DNA from: Marinisporobacter sp.
GTDB lineage: Bacteria; Bacillota; Clostridia; Peptostreptococcales; Thermotaleaceae
Reading direction: 5' to 3'
DNA length: 64,000 nt
Assembly: GCA_025210525.1 (NCBI GenBank)
Contig: JAOARP010000035.1
Location: forward strand, 1-64,000
This document shows, in pieces, positions 53,153-61,273 of the stretch. Both the position numbers and the translations under genes were made by a program. Within the stretch, counting starts at the first letter, position 1; every line of letters starts with the position of its first letter. The notes under the pieces are model-generated. The model did no database searches. It was given only the letters and a program-made list of their open reading frames with translations, and was not told where the DNA came from.

Positions 53153-53196
53153 AATATATGACGCTAAGTTTTGCGTACATATATTCCTCTTTTTAT
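53148..53196 (+). terminator. Expression-platform terminator of the glycine riboswitch
   Basis: A 13-pair stem, agaggaatatatg / catatattcctct, with an inner acgc/gcgt pair and T5 at the end. Its left arm shares AGAGG with the closing helix of aptamer II, so ligand binding would free or block the terminator; glycine switches of this kind usually turn genes on. Confidence 0.88.
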
Positions 53197-53233
53197 TTGA
53201 AAAGTGTTTTTATGAGAAAGGGAGAAATTATCT

Positions 53234-54556
53234 ATGAAAATGTTATTAGTAGGAGCTGGAGCGGTAGGAGAAGCTATTTTACGAATATTGAAGAAAAGAG
53301 ATCCGAAGAAGGAATGGCTAGTAAAGGTAGTGGTATCAGATTATAGTTTAGAAAGGGCGAAAGAAGTAATTAATAACTTAGGAAATGATGAAATGTATGT
53401 AGCGGAAAAGTTAGATGCTAGAGATCAAGAGAATATCATAAAAATCATTAAAAAGCATGATTGTGATTTTGTGATGGATGCAGCAGCACCTTTTGTAGCA
53501 AATAATATATTTGATGCTTCATATGAAGCGGGAGTAAATTATGCAAATATGGGAACTTGGTCAATACCTATGGAAAACCCTCAATATGGAATAGGGATAG
53601 AAAACAGTTATATAGAACCCATGACAAAATATAATTTTGATCGAAATGGTCTTTGGAAGGAAAAAGGAATTATGGCATGTATCTGCCTTGGAATAGATCC
53701 GGGAGTTGTAGATGTTTTTGCAAAATTTGCGGCAGAATATTTATTTGATGAGTTACATGAATTACATGTAAAAGACGGAGGAAATCTATCTATTCCAGGT
53801 CAAAAAGAAGATGATATTACATTTGGTTTTAATGTTTGGACCATACTGGATGAATGTATGAATCCTAATGTTGAGTGGAATAAGAAAGAAGGATTTATTG
53901 TAGATAAACCACTAGCAGGAGAAGAAACCTTTGAAATGCCAGCAGGGGTTGGGATCAATAAACTAGTAAAAATAGAGCATGAAGAGACCGTATTGATGCC
54001 AAAATACTTAGAAAAATATGGTCTTCAAAAATGTACCTATAAAATTGCATTAGATGATAATTTAATAAAAGCCTTAAAGGTGATAGATACCATGGGGCTT
54101 AGAAGTTTAAAGCCTGTCAAGGTGGATGGAGTAGAGATTGTACCAAGGGATGTAGTTGCAGCTATAGCACCACAGCCAAAGGATATTGGAGACGAAATGA
54201 TCGGCAAAATGTGTGTAGGGGTTCATTGTATAGGAATAAAAGATGGGAAGAGAAGAGAAGTATTTATTTATCAAACCTTTGAAAATCAAAAATCTATGAA
54301 AGACTGGGGAATGCAAGCTATCGTTACTCAAACAGGCTTTGGAGCAGCTATAGGAATCGAATTAATAGGAAAGGGAATATGGAAGGATCAAGGGGTATTT
54401 TCTCCTGAATATTTTAATCCCCTACCATTTTTAAAAATTATGGATGAAGCAAATTTCGATTATAGCATGATAGAGATGGATTCATCCTATAAACAATATA
54501 ATGATAAAAAGGTTATAGATAAAATATTTGAAGACGCTGTATCTGCTATTCGTTAG
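53234..54556 (+). CDS. Saccharopine dehydrogenase-like oxidoreductase
   Basis: A 440-aa NAD(P)-binding protein of the saccharopine dehydrogenase/carboxynorspermidine synthase class. The Rossmann motif MLLVGAGAVGEAILRIL starts at residue 3; FVMDAAAPFVANNIFDA and CLGIDPGVVDVFAKFA are family-like segments. These enzymes join or split amino acids through a reductive C-N bond. Substrate unknown. It sits alone behind a glycine riboswitch, so glycine level controls it; the enzyme may act on glycine or a glycine-derived amino acid, or help drain it (inference). AAAGGGAGAA precedes the ATG. Confidence 0.85.
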   Translation: MKMLLVGAGAVGEAILRILKKRDPKKEWLVKVVVSDYSLERAKEVINNLGNDEMYVAEKLDARDQENIIKIIKKHDCDFVMDAAAPFVANNIFDASYEAGVNYANMGTWSIPMENPQYGIGIENSYIEPMTKYNFDRNGLWKEKGIMACICLGIDPGVVDVFAKFAAEYLFDELHELHVKDGGNLSIPGQKEDDITFGFNVWTILDECMNPNVEWNKKEGFIVDKPLAGEETFEMPAGVGINKLVKIEHEETVLMPKYLEKYGLQKCTYKIALDDNLIKALKVIDTMGLRSLKPVKVDGVEIVPRDVVAAIAPQPKDIGDEMIGKMCVGVHCIGIKDGKRREVFIYQTFENQKSMKDWGMQAIVTQTGFGAAIGIELIGKGIWKDQGVFSPEYFNPLPFLKIMDEANFDYSMIEMDSSYKQYNDKKVIDKIFEDAVSAIR

Positions 54557-54571
54557 GATAGACTTGTAAAA

Positions 54572-54599
54572 AAAATAGGCTGCAATAAGCAGCCTATTT
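54572..54599 (+). terminator. Bidirectional terminator
   Basis: Perfect stem aaataggctgc / gcagcctattt with a five-base loop, A-rich before and T-rich after. It sits between converging genes and touches the stop codon of the minus-strand gene. Confidence 0.88.
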
Positions 54600-56225
54600 A
54601 CTAATTAACATATTGATATCTAATAGCTTTTGGTTTAAATCTAAAAGTTTATTTTTTAGTTTTGAATAATCCTTATGAAGAATTTTTTCGTCAATTAGTA
54701 AATCTGTTTTTTGAACTAAACTATCAAAGGTATCATATACTGATTGAAGCTCTTTGATAATATTTTCTTTTTTCTTCAGAGGTTCTAGTATTTCGCCAGC
54801 ATGGCTTTCAAGTAAATTATCTTTGATTTCAAAGGTATATCCCATATTTGGAACGATTGCTTGAATACCAAACTTTTCTTTTATTAATCCAGCAAAGGAT
54901 TCTGCTGATTCTTCTTCACCGTGGACTACAAATATTCTTTTAGGAAGCTTTTTAAATGCCTTTAACCAATCTAATAAATCCTTTTGATCTGCATGACCTG
55001 AAAATCCTTCTATACTATAAATTTCAGCTTCGACAGAAATTTTTTCCCCAAGAAGCTTAACTTTTTTAGCCCCTTCTTTTAATTGACGACCTAATGTTCC
55101 TTCAGCTTGATACCCTACAAAAACTACGCTGTTTCTTTTTTTCCATAAATTATGCTTCAAATGATGTCGAACTCTTCCAGCTGTACACATACCACTAGCA
55201 GAAATAATTACCTTTGGATAAGGCTGAGCATTTAATCGCATGGATTCCTTTTGACTATTTACATAGAAAAGATTTTCAAATTGAAAAGGATCTTCTCCGC
55301 TTAAAATAAGTTTTTTTGTTTCATCATCAAAGCCATAAGAATTATTACGATAAACTTGTGTAGCAGATATTGCCATAGGGCTATCTATATATATAGGTAC
55401 TTTCATGAAGGTTTCTAGTTCTTCTGTATGCTCATAATATTTATTTAGCTCATAAATGAGCTCTTGTGTTCTATTGATTGCAAAGGACGGAATAATGACT
55501 GTTCCACCACGAAGGGCTGTTTTGTTGATGATTTCTATTAATTCCTTTGTTCTTTTTTCTTGTTTTTCATGAAGTCTATTGCCATAAGTAGATTCTATAA
55601 TGAGATAGTCTGCTTCCTCTATGAATTCAGGATTTTTGAGGATGGGTTTATTTTTAATACCTAAGTCTCCTGTAAAAACAATTTTGGCAGTCTTATTATT
55701 TTCAGTAACCCATAGTTCGATAATAGCGGACCCTAATATATGACCAGCATCTTTAAAACGAACGGTAATAGAATCGTTTAATTCAATGGTTTGATCATAA
55801 AGGCAAGGATCGAAGTAGTTTAAACTGATTTTAGCATCTTCTGCTGTATATAAAGGTTCAATAAAGGGTAAGCCTGCTCTTTTTCTTTTATTATTTTCCC
55901 ATAGGGCATCAGATTCCTGAATATGACCACTATCTACTAGCATAACCTCACATAAATCCTTTGTAGCTTTAGTTGTTACAATCTTTCCTTTAAAGCCATC
56001 TTTTACAAGTTTTGGAATTCTACCGCTGTGATCGATATGAGCATGGCTAAGAACAAGAAAATCTATTTCAGCAGGATTGAACTCAAAATCTTTAAAATTT
56101 AACTTTTCTAGCTGCTTACTGCCTTGAAATAATCCACAATCTAACAATATTTTATATTTATTGGTGGTGATTAAATAATTAGAACCTGTTACAACTTTTG
56201 CTGCACCTAAAAATTCTATTTTCAT
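54594..56225 (-). CDS. Metallo-beta-lactamase/beta-CASP RNase-like protein
   Basis: A 543-aa protein: MBL fold with SHAHIDHSGRIP as the zinc motif and FKDAGHILGSA and FTGDLG downstream; beta-CASP insert (about 200-380, TYGNRLHEK to SASGMCTAGRVRHHL); RNA-specificity RMMBL end with VHGEEESAE. This is the CPSF73/YSH1-like group of exo- or endoribonucleases in bacteria, separate from RNase J. The start at 56225 (MKIEFLG) has AGGGGGAC upstream; a 24-base longer frame lacks one. The C-terminal ~80 residues form a coiled extension that is not usual in the family. RNA target unknown. Confidence 0.88.
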   Translation of the reverse strand: MKIEFLGAAKVVTGSNYLITTNKYKILLDCGLFQGSKQLEKLNFKDFEFNPAEIDFLVLSHAHIDHSGRIPKLVKDGFKGKIVTTKATKDLCEVMLVDSGHIQESDALWENNKRKRAGLPFIEPLYTAEDAKISLNYFDPCLYDQTIELNDSITVRFKDAGHILGSAIIELWVTENNKTAKIVFTGDLGIKNKPILKNPEFIEEADYLIIESTYGNRLHEKQEKRTKELIEIINKTALRGGTVIIPSFAINRTQELIYELNKYYEHTEELETFMKVPIYIDSPMAISATQVYRNNSYGFDDETKKLILSGEDPFQFENLFYVNSQKESMRLNAQPYPKVIISASGMCTAGRVRHHLKHNLWKKRNSVVFVGYQAEGTLGRQLKEGAKKVKLLGEKISVEAEIYSIEGFSGHADQKDLLDWLKAFKKLPKRIFVVHGEEESAESFAGLIKEKFGIQAIVPNMGYTFEIKDNLLESHAGEILEPLKKKENIIKELQSVYDTFDSLVQKTDLLIDEKILHKDYSKLKNKLLDLNQKLLDINMLISK

Positions 56226-56360
56226 AGACAGTCCCCCTAACGAAGTCATTTATTATATTATAGCATAATTTATATAATTTTGAAAAATATGAATATATTG
56301 AATAATTCTAAATGGCTTACTAGAGGGGGAGGCGAAAGATTGTGTGTAAGTTCTTATTTC

Positions 56361-56774
56361 TTATTTTGTTTTTAATTCTCTTAGGATAATATCGTCTAAG
56401 ATTTCTCCAGCTATATAAATCACTTTATTACATCCTGCTTCTTCTGTTCGATGCATTTCCTTTAATTTAGTACAGTTAATAGAGCCTAGTTTTTTCTCGA
56501 ATTTTTCAAAGAATTCTAAGGTTAATTCTTTCAAATAATCACTTTCGTGGGCTACATTATTTGTAAATAATATACCTAGAACAGCTAAAGCACCGCTGAT
56601 TGCACCACATACTTCTTCTACCCACATGCCCCCACTAAAGGGTGCCATAGCTCTAAATACTTTTTCATCTAGCTTTAAATCATAAGCTTCATTAGCTGCA
56701 TAAACCATAGTCTCTGAGCAGCTCAAATCATATTTATTTGGATCTCTATATTTTTTCATGATTTCTGTTAACAT
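56361..56774 (-). CDS. C-GCAxxG-C-C family protein
   Basis: A 137-aa protein with the family Cys pattern: LSCSETMVYAANEAY near residue 19, EVCGAISGALAVLG near 56 (the GCAxxG site reads CGAISG), INCTKLKE near 101 and AGCNKVIYIAGEIL near 116. Such proteins are probably cofactor-dependent redox or metal proteins of Clostridia and archaea; the function is not known. AGGAGG precedes the ATG. Single gene; the promoter lies in 56775-56900, which shows no clear pair of boxes. Confidence 0.83.
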   Translation of the reverse strand: MLTEIMKKYRDPNKYDLSCSETMVYAANEAYDLKLDEKVFRAMAPFSGGMWVEEVCGAISGALAVLGILFTNNVAHESDYLKELTLEFFEKFEKKLGSINCTKLKEMHRTEEAGCNKVIYIAGEILDDIILRELKTK

Positions 56775-56974
56775 GGTGATGACCTCCTAAGTTTGTAAAT
56801 GTAAACTAAAATAATCAATGTTTATTTTGATGAACAGGTTTATATGATAATAGTTTACCAAATACACTATGAACATACAAAAAAATTGTCAAAATAGTAT
56901 TTAAAGGGCGATAGAATAAGAGAATGTAGGAAAGTAATCATTAAATAGAAGTGATATTTTTATAAATAAAGGAC
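56775..56974. other. Intergenic between diverging genes, no gene seen
   Basis: AT-rich DNA without an open frame of note. An interrupted repeat, gtttgtaaatgtaaac near 56791-56806, is the only structure. The promoter of the C-GCAxxG-C-C gene should lie here. Confidence 0.4.
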
Positions 56975-57002
56975 TTGACAAATTATACCAAAAGCTTATA
57001 CA
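56975..57002 (+). promoter_or_regulatory. Promoter of the DUF819 gene leader
   Basis: TTGACA and TATACA are separated by 16 bases. Transcription would start near 57009, giving a leader of about 190 bases. Confidence 0.72.
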
Positions 57003-57009
57003 ATATATT

Positions 57010-57076
57010 TAGAAAATTAAAAAAACAACTTTTGAATCACCTTGTTTATTCAGATGTCCAAAACATTGTCATAAAC
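57010..57076 (+). other. Leader with alternative pairing, upstream of the DUF819 gene
   Basis: CTTGTTTAT (57041-57049) can pair with ATAAACAAG (57071-57079), a nine-base stem whose right arm shares AAG with the left arm of the terminator that follows. Two competing folds are thus possible, as in an attenuator. No known riboswitch core is recognised. Confidence 0.45.
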
Positions 57077-57125
57077 AAGACCTGATAAATGAAATTTTAA
57101 ATCGTTTATTGGGTCTTTTTTGTTT
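57077..57125 (+). terminator. Terminator in the leader of the DUF819 gene
   Basis: A 12-pair stem, agacctgataaa / tttattgggtct, loop of about 15 bases, then T6. It lies inside the transcript 75 bases before the start codon, so it should be regulated. Confidence 0.85.
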
Positions 57126-57199
57126 TTGATTCTGAATGAATAAGAAGTTCTAAACTTTATAAGAGAAAAGTTTAGAATTATTATAAAGGGGGAATGTAG

Positions 57200-58360
57200 A
57201 TGATTACAGGTGGATTTAGTTATTTGGCAGTTATTGTATTTTTTGCAAGTTTAGTTATTGTGGCAGAAAAAAATAGCAAGGGCAAATTTTTTAAATATGT
57301 ACCAGCTATAGTGGTCATTTATTTTGTAGTAATGGTACTTGCAACTTTTAAAGTTTGGGAAAAAACAGATGAAGTTACTATGTATTATAAGATGATGAAA
57401 GGAAATTTATTGCCAGCAATGATTTTTTTAATGCTATTAAGATGTGATCTTAGAAGGATTATGAAGCTAGGACCTAAAATGCTTTTAGGATTTTTTGCGG
57501 CAGCTGTAAGTATTGGCGTTGGATTTGTTGTTACATATGCTATATTTAAAGGAATGTATACAGCAGACACATGGAAAGCATTTGCAGCTTTAGCAGGAAG
57601 TTGGATGGGCGGAACAGGAAATATGGCAGCCGTACAAGGAGCTTTGAATGTACCTGATTCTAGTATGGGATATACATTATTGATTGATTCAATTGATTAT
57701 GCAATTTGGGTAATGATCTTGTTAGGATTAGTTCCTTTTGGAAAAATATTTAACAAATGGACGAAGGCAGATACAAGCATTATAGATGAAGTTGGAGAAC
57801 AGCTTGCTGCAACACAAGAGAATATCAGAAAAAATATTGAGTTTTCAGATATGATGCTTTTAATAGGGGCAAGTTTGTTTGTTTCAGCGGTTGGGCAAAG
57901 CTTAGCAGCTATATTACCAAAGACTAGCTTTATTACAGGAACAACATGGACTGTAATTATTGCAACTATTGCAGGAACTGCATGTGCTATGACTCCCCTT
58001 GGAAAACTTCCAGGATCTTCTCAAATCTCAAATGTAATGCTTTATACAATAGTAGGATTAATTGCTTCACGAGCTAATTTTGCTGAACTTGGGCAAGCAC
58101 CACTATATATTATCTCTGGATTTGTCATTTTAGCAATTCATGGGATTATTCTAGTTACTGTGGCTAAAATTTTCAAATTAGATTTATTTACATGCGGTAT
58201 AGCAAGTCTTGCAAATATAGGAGGGGTTGCATCTGCTCCTATACTTGCAGCATCATATAGTGAAGCTTTAATTCCTATAGGTGTTTTAATGGCTATGTTA
58301 GGATATATTATTGGAACAGGTGGAGGTTTATTAGTGGGGAAAATACTTTCAATTATGTAA
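57200..58360 (+). CDS. DUF819 family membrane protein
   Basis: A 386-aa integral membrane protein with about ten helices. DUF819 (YjcL) proteins resemble secondary transporters but their substrate is unknown. Family features seen: AALAGSWMGGTGNMAAVQGA, IDSIDYAIWVMILLGLVPF, and a late SLANIGGVASAPILAASYSE; the two halves are related by an inverted repeat typical of carriers. GGGGG precedes the ATG. It heads the block with the dipeptide epimerase and peptidases, which suggests uptake of a peptide or amino acid. Confidence 0.87.
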   Translation: MITGGFSYLAVIVFFASLVIVAEKNSKGKFFKYVPAIVVIYFVVMVLATFKVWEKTDEVTMYYKMMKGNLLPAMIFLMLLRCDLRRIMKLGPKMLLGFFAAAVSIGVGFVVTYAIFKGMYTADTWKAFAALAGSWMGGTGNMAAVQGALNVPDSSMGYTLLIDSIDYAIWVMILLGLVPFGKIFNKWTKADTSIIDEVGEQLAATQENIRKNIEFSDMMLLIGASLFVSAVGQSLAAILPKTSFITGTTWTVIIATIAGTACAMTPLGKLPGSSQISNVMLYTIVGLIASRANFAELGQAPLYIISGFVILAIHGIILVTVAKIFKLDLFTCGIASLANIGGVASAPILAASYSEALIPIGVLMAMLGYIIGTGGGLLVGKILSIM

Positions 58361-58372
58361 TAATTTAGTTAT

Positions 58373-58423
58373 ACTAATAATAGAGAAATGTATTAAGAAT
58401 TATTATTTTAAACTATTATTAGT
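58373..58423 (+). repeat. 11-bp inverted repeat ending at the DUF3870 ribosome site
   Basis: ACTAATAATAG (58373-58383) and CTATTATTAGT (58413-58423) pair perfectly with a 29-base loop. The right arm touches the AGGTGAT ribosome site at 58424, so the hairpin could limit translation. No T tract follows, so it is not a terminator. Confidence 0.6.
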
Positions 58424-58434
58424 AGGTGATAAGA

Positions 58435-58761
58435 ATGTATGATAAAAATACTGTATATATTATAGGACATGGAAAAACGAGCAATGATAATGCTATCACA
58501 CAGCATTTTGGTATGTTTTTTATTGGATATGTTGTAGATACTGCTACGGATATGGTTGTTGACCTTAGCTGTGCATCAACTATTCCAACTACTCAGATAT
58601 TTATTAAAAGTTTATTCTTTGAGAAAAAATTTGATCAGTTTTATGAAGAGATAGAAGAAGAAATAAAAAGAAGGTATTTTGGTAGTTCTCAAAGAGCTAT
58701 TGTAGTAGCCTATAAGGATGCGGTAAAAAAATATAAGGAAATCAAACAAAAATATTATTAA
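58435..58761 (+). CDS. DUF3870 domain protein
   Basis: A 108-aa soluble protein. TVYIIGHGKTSNDNAI, FFIGYVVDTATDMVVDLSC and SSQRAIVVAYKDAVKKYKE match DUF3870, a small family of unknown function found in Clostridia near enolase-superfamily or amino-acid genes. The start at 58435 follows AGGTGATAA; a GTG nine bases earlier lies inside that box. It follows DUF819 in the same direction and may share its transcript. Confidence 0.85.
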   Translation: MYDKNTVYIIGHGKTSNDNAITQHFGMFFIGYVVDTATDMVVDLSCASTIPTTQIFIKSLFFEKKFDQFYEEIEEEIKRRYFGSSQRAIVVAYKDAVKKYKEIKQKYY

Positions 58762-58793
58762 TACTGCTTTATTTTATGGATATGTTTCTAAAA

Positions 58794-58848
58794 AATAATA
58801 AAATCATAAGTATTTCATATTACTTAATATTTTATGATTTTTATTATT
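58794..58848 (+). terminator. Long AT hairpin after the DUF3870 gene
   Basis: AATAATAAAATCATAA pairs with TTATGATTTTTATTATT, 16 pairs with one bulge, enclosing a second small hairpin. The right arm is T-rich. It probably ends the DUF819-DUF3870 transcript. Confidence 0.6.
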
Positions 58849-58849
58849 C

Positions 58850-58879
58850 TTGAACGTTATATATTTACCAGAATAAAAT
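58850..58879 (+). promoter_or_regulatory. Possible promoter of the dipeptide epimerase operon
   Basis: TTGAAC and TAAAAT are separated by 18 bases. The -10 overlaps the left arm of the terminator at 58876, so a transcript starting near 58886 would lack most of that arm and escape termination. Confidence 0.45.
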
Positions 58880-58921
58880 CCAGTAAAAGTTTAGGAACAA
58901 GGACTTTTACTGGATTTTTTT
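58876..58921 (+). terminator. Strong terminator just before the epimerase gene
   Basis: Perfect 14-base stem aatccagtaaaagt / acttttactggatt with a 12-base loop and T7. It ends 22 bases before the epimerase ATG, inside the same-strand gene row. Confidence 0.9.
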
Positions 58922-58943
58922 AAATTCAGGAGGAGGATGAAAA

Positions 58944-60035
58944 ATGAAAATTGTAGATATTAAACTTGGACGAATAGTAGTTCCCCTTAAGAAACCTTTT
59001 AAGACAGCTTTAAGGACCGTTAATAGTGTAAATGATGTGATTGTAAAAATTATTACAGATACAGGAAATATAGGTTATGGAGAAGCACCACCAACAGGAG
59101 TGATTACAGGAGATACTACAGGAGCTATTATAGGAGCTATAGAAGACCATATTAAAAAGCATTTAATAGGGATGGATATAGAAAACTTTGAAGAAATCAT
59201 GAAGACAGTAGACCAATCATTAGTAAAAAATACTAGTGCTAAAGCAGCTGTAGATATAGCTCTTTATGATTTGTATGGACAGCTTTATAAAGCGCCTGTG
59301 TATAAGTTATTAGGTGGATATAGAAAAGAAATCATTACAGATATAACCATTAGTGTAAATTCTCCTGAAGAGATGGCAAGGGATAGTATGGAAGCAGTTG
59401 GTTTAGGATATAAAACCTTGAAGATAAAGGTTGGTAAGGATGCTCAGACAGATATTAAAAGGATGAAAGCTATTCGAAAAGCTGTTGGATATGATATAGA
59501 TCTTAGGATTGATGCTAATCAAGGATGGACCCCTAAGGAAGCTATATATACTTTAAGAAAAATGGAAGATGCAGGAGTTTGTATTGAGTTTGTGGAACAG
59601 CCTGTGCCAGCACATGACTTTGAAGGATTAAAGCTTGTAACAGACAATATTTCTATTCCTGTTTTAGCAGATGAGAGTATATTTTCACCTATGGACGCTA
59701 TGAAGATTATTCAAATGAGAGCAGCAGACCTTATTAATATTAAGCTTATGAAAACAGGTGGAATGCATAATGCCCTTAAGATTTGTTCTATTGCTGAAAT
59801 TTATGGAGTTGAATGTATGATTGGTTGTATGCTAGAAGCAAAGGTAAGTGTTACTGCAGCAGTACATCTTGCAGCGGCAAAGAGTATTATTACAAAAATA
59901 GATTTAGATGGACCCGTATTATGTAAGGAAGATCCCGTTGATGGAGGAGCTGTTTTTAAAGATAGTAAGATTATATTAACAGATGAGCCTGGATTTGGTT
60001 TTAAGAATATTTATGGTGTGACTTATATAAATTAG
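58944..60035 (+). CDS. Dipeptide epimerase (L-Ala-D/L-Glu epimerase-like, enolase superfamily)
   Basis: A 363-aa enzyme that flips the C-alpha of the second residue of a dipeptide, as in salvage of the wall dipeptide L-Ala-D-Glu. All catalytic residues are seen: Lys 160/Lys 162 in LKIKVG, metal Asp 190 with Asn 192 in RIDANQGW, Glu 218 in VEQPV, Asp 243 in LADES and Lys 267 in NIKLMKTGG, plus the substrate-type DLDGP late in the chain. The set DxN, LKIKVG and DLDG points to dipeptide epimerases over muconate enzymes. AGGAGGAGG precedes the ATG. Wall-peptide or hydrophobic dipeptide preference is not settled. Confidence 0.9.
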   Translation: MKIVDIKLGRIVVPLKKPFKTALRTVNSVNDVIVKIITDTGNIGYGEAPPTGVITGDTTGAIIGAIEDHIKKHLIGMDIENFEEIMKTVDQSLVKNTSAKAAVDIALYDLYGQLYKAPVYKLLGGYRKEIITDITISVNSPEEMARDSMEAVGLGYKTLKIKVGKDAQTDIKRMKAIRKAVGYDIDLRIDANQGWTPKEAIYTLRKMEDAGVCIEFVEQPVPAHDFEGLKLVTDNISIPVLADESIFSPMDAMKIIQMRAADLINIKLMKTGGMHNALKICSIAEIYGVECMIGCMLEAKVSVTAAVHLAAAKSIITKIDLDGPVLCKEDPVDGGAVFKDSKIILTDEPGFGFKNIYGVTYIN

Positions 60036-60085
60036 ATGGCATTAAAATTCCTATGAAAAATAAAATAATAATGGGGGGGATTTTA

Positions 60086-60700
60086 ATGATCAATGTAATT
60101 TGGTTAGGCTTTATTGTAATTGGCGTCATTGCAGCACTAGTTACTGGAAATGCTCAAGCTGTAACAGATGCTGCATTAGATTATGCAGATGTTGCAGTAG
60201 AGTTATCAATCGGTCTTGTAGGGGTTATGGCATTATGGCTTGGACTTATGAAGATTGCTGAAGAAGCAGGAATGGTTAGAGCTTTAGGGAATGCTCTAAA
60301 GCCAATTATGAAGCGTTTGTTTCCGGAAATTCCAGAGGACCATCCAGCTATAGGTGCTATTGTCATGAATATGGCTGCAAATATTTTTGGTCTAGGAAAT
60401 GCAGCAACACCTTTAGGTATTAAAGCAATGAAAGAGCTTCAAGAATTAAATGAAGAGAAGGATACAGCTACAAATTCAATGTGTACATTTTTAGCAATCA
60501 ATACATCATCTGTTACATTAATTGCATCTTCTGTAGTTGCATATCGTGCCGCAGCAGGTTCGGCTAATCCTGCTGAAATTATTGGACCAACGATTATTGC
60601 TACAGTAGCATCTACAATAGCAGCAATTATTGCTGTAAAGCTACTTCAAAGACTACCTATTTTTAATAAAAGTGAAAAGAAAATAGTAGAGAAAAATTAA
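60086..60700 (+). CDS. SpmA-like nucleoside-recognition domain membrane protein
   Basis: A 204-aa membrane protein with about four to five helices. MIKxxEEAGMV-type text (GLMKIAEEAGMVRALGNALK), FPEIPEDHPAIGAIVMNMAAN and GLGNAATPLGIKAMKELQ match SpmA of the 'Gate' (nucleoside recognition) class. True SpmA acts in spore core dehydration; this copy lies with peptide-salvage genes, so transport of a dipeptide or amino acid is a fair alternative. The start at 60086 follows GGGGGGA; a 33-base longer frame starts without a site. Confidence 0.85.
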   Translation: MINVIWLGFIVIGVIAALVTGNAQAVTDAALDYADVAVELSIGLVGVMALWLGLMKIAEEAGMVRALGNALKPIMKRLFPEIPEDHPAIGAIVMNMAANIFGLGNAATPLGIKAMKELQELNEEKDTATNSMCTFLAINTSSVTLIASSVVAYRAAAGSANPAEIIGPTIIATVASTIAAIIAVKLLQRLPIFNKSEKKIVEKN

Positions 60701-60715
60701 TGGAGGAGGATGTGT

Positions 60716-61252
60716 ATGTTTGTAAAAATTATGGAGACCATTTCAATTTATGCAATACCACTGATTATTTTGATCATACCTCTTTATGGATTTGTTAAAA
60801 AAGTAAAAGTTTATGAGGCTTTTACAGAAGGGGCTAAGGAAGGGTTTAAGACAGGCGTTACAATCATCCCTTATTTAGTTGCTATGTTGGTGGCTATTGG
60901 CATTTTTAGAAAGTCAGGAGCTATGGATCTTTTGGTAAGTGCCGTTTCACCTATAACGAATTTAATCGGAATGCCAGCAGAGGTTCTTCCTATGGCAATT
61001 ATGAGACCTCTTTCTGGTGGTGGTGCATCTGGTATTATGAATGATTTATTTACAAGCTATGGACCAGATTCATTAATTGGGAGAATGGCTTCTGTTATGA
61101 ATGGGTCTACAGAAACGACCTTTTATGTATTAGCTGTTTATTTTGGGGCTGTGGGAATTAAAAAAACAAGGCATGCTTTACCAGCAGGATTGATTGCAGA
61201 TTTTGTAGGACTTATAACAGCTGTATTTGTGACAAATTTGATGTTTAATTAA
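60716..61252 (+). CDS. SpmB-like nucleoside-recognition domain membrane protein
   Basis: A 178-aa partner of the previous gene, with about four helices. YGFVKKVKVYEAFTEGAKEG, VTIIPYLVAMLVAIGIFRKS, MRPLSGGGASGIMNDLF and GSTETTFYVLAVYFG are SpmB-type motifs. SpmA and SpmB always occur as a pair, as here. The ATG at 60716 is preferred: AGGAGGA lies seven bases upstream, while the ATG at 60710 overlaps it. Confidence 0.86.
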   Translation: MFVKIMETISIYAIPLIILIIPLYGFVKKVKVYEAFTEGAKEGFKTGVTIIPYLVAMLVAIGIFRKSGAMDLLVSAVSPITNLIGMPAEVLPMAIMRPLSGGGASGIMNDLFTSYGPDSLIGRMASVMNGSTETTFYVLAVYFGAVGIKKTRHALPAGLIADFVGLITAVFVTNLMFN

Positions 61253-61273
61253 AGGCATTTGGAGGAATAAAAA

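Noticed and set aside
53158..53346. 62-codon frame over the terminator and the start of the next gene
   Set aside because: It overlaps the riboswitch terminator and the well-supported gene start at 53234 in another frame.
60086..61252. Naming the pair spmA and spmB as true sporulation genes
   Set aside because: Similarity supports the family, but the neighbours are peptide-use genes and no sporulation gene is nearby, so the symbols were withheld.
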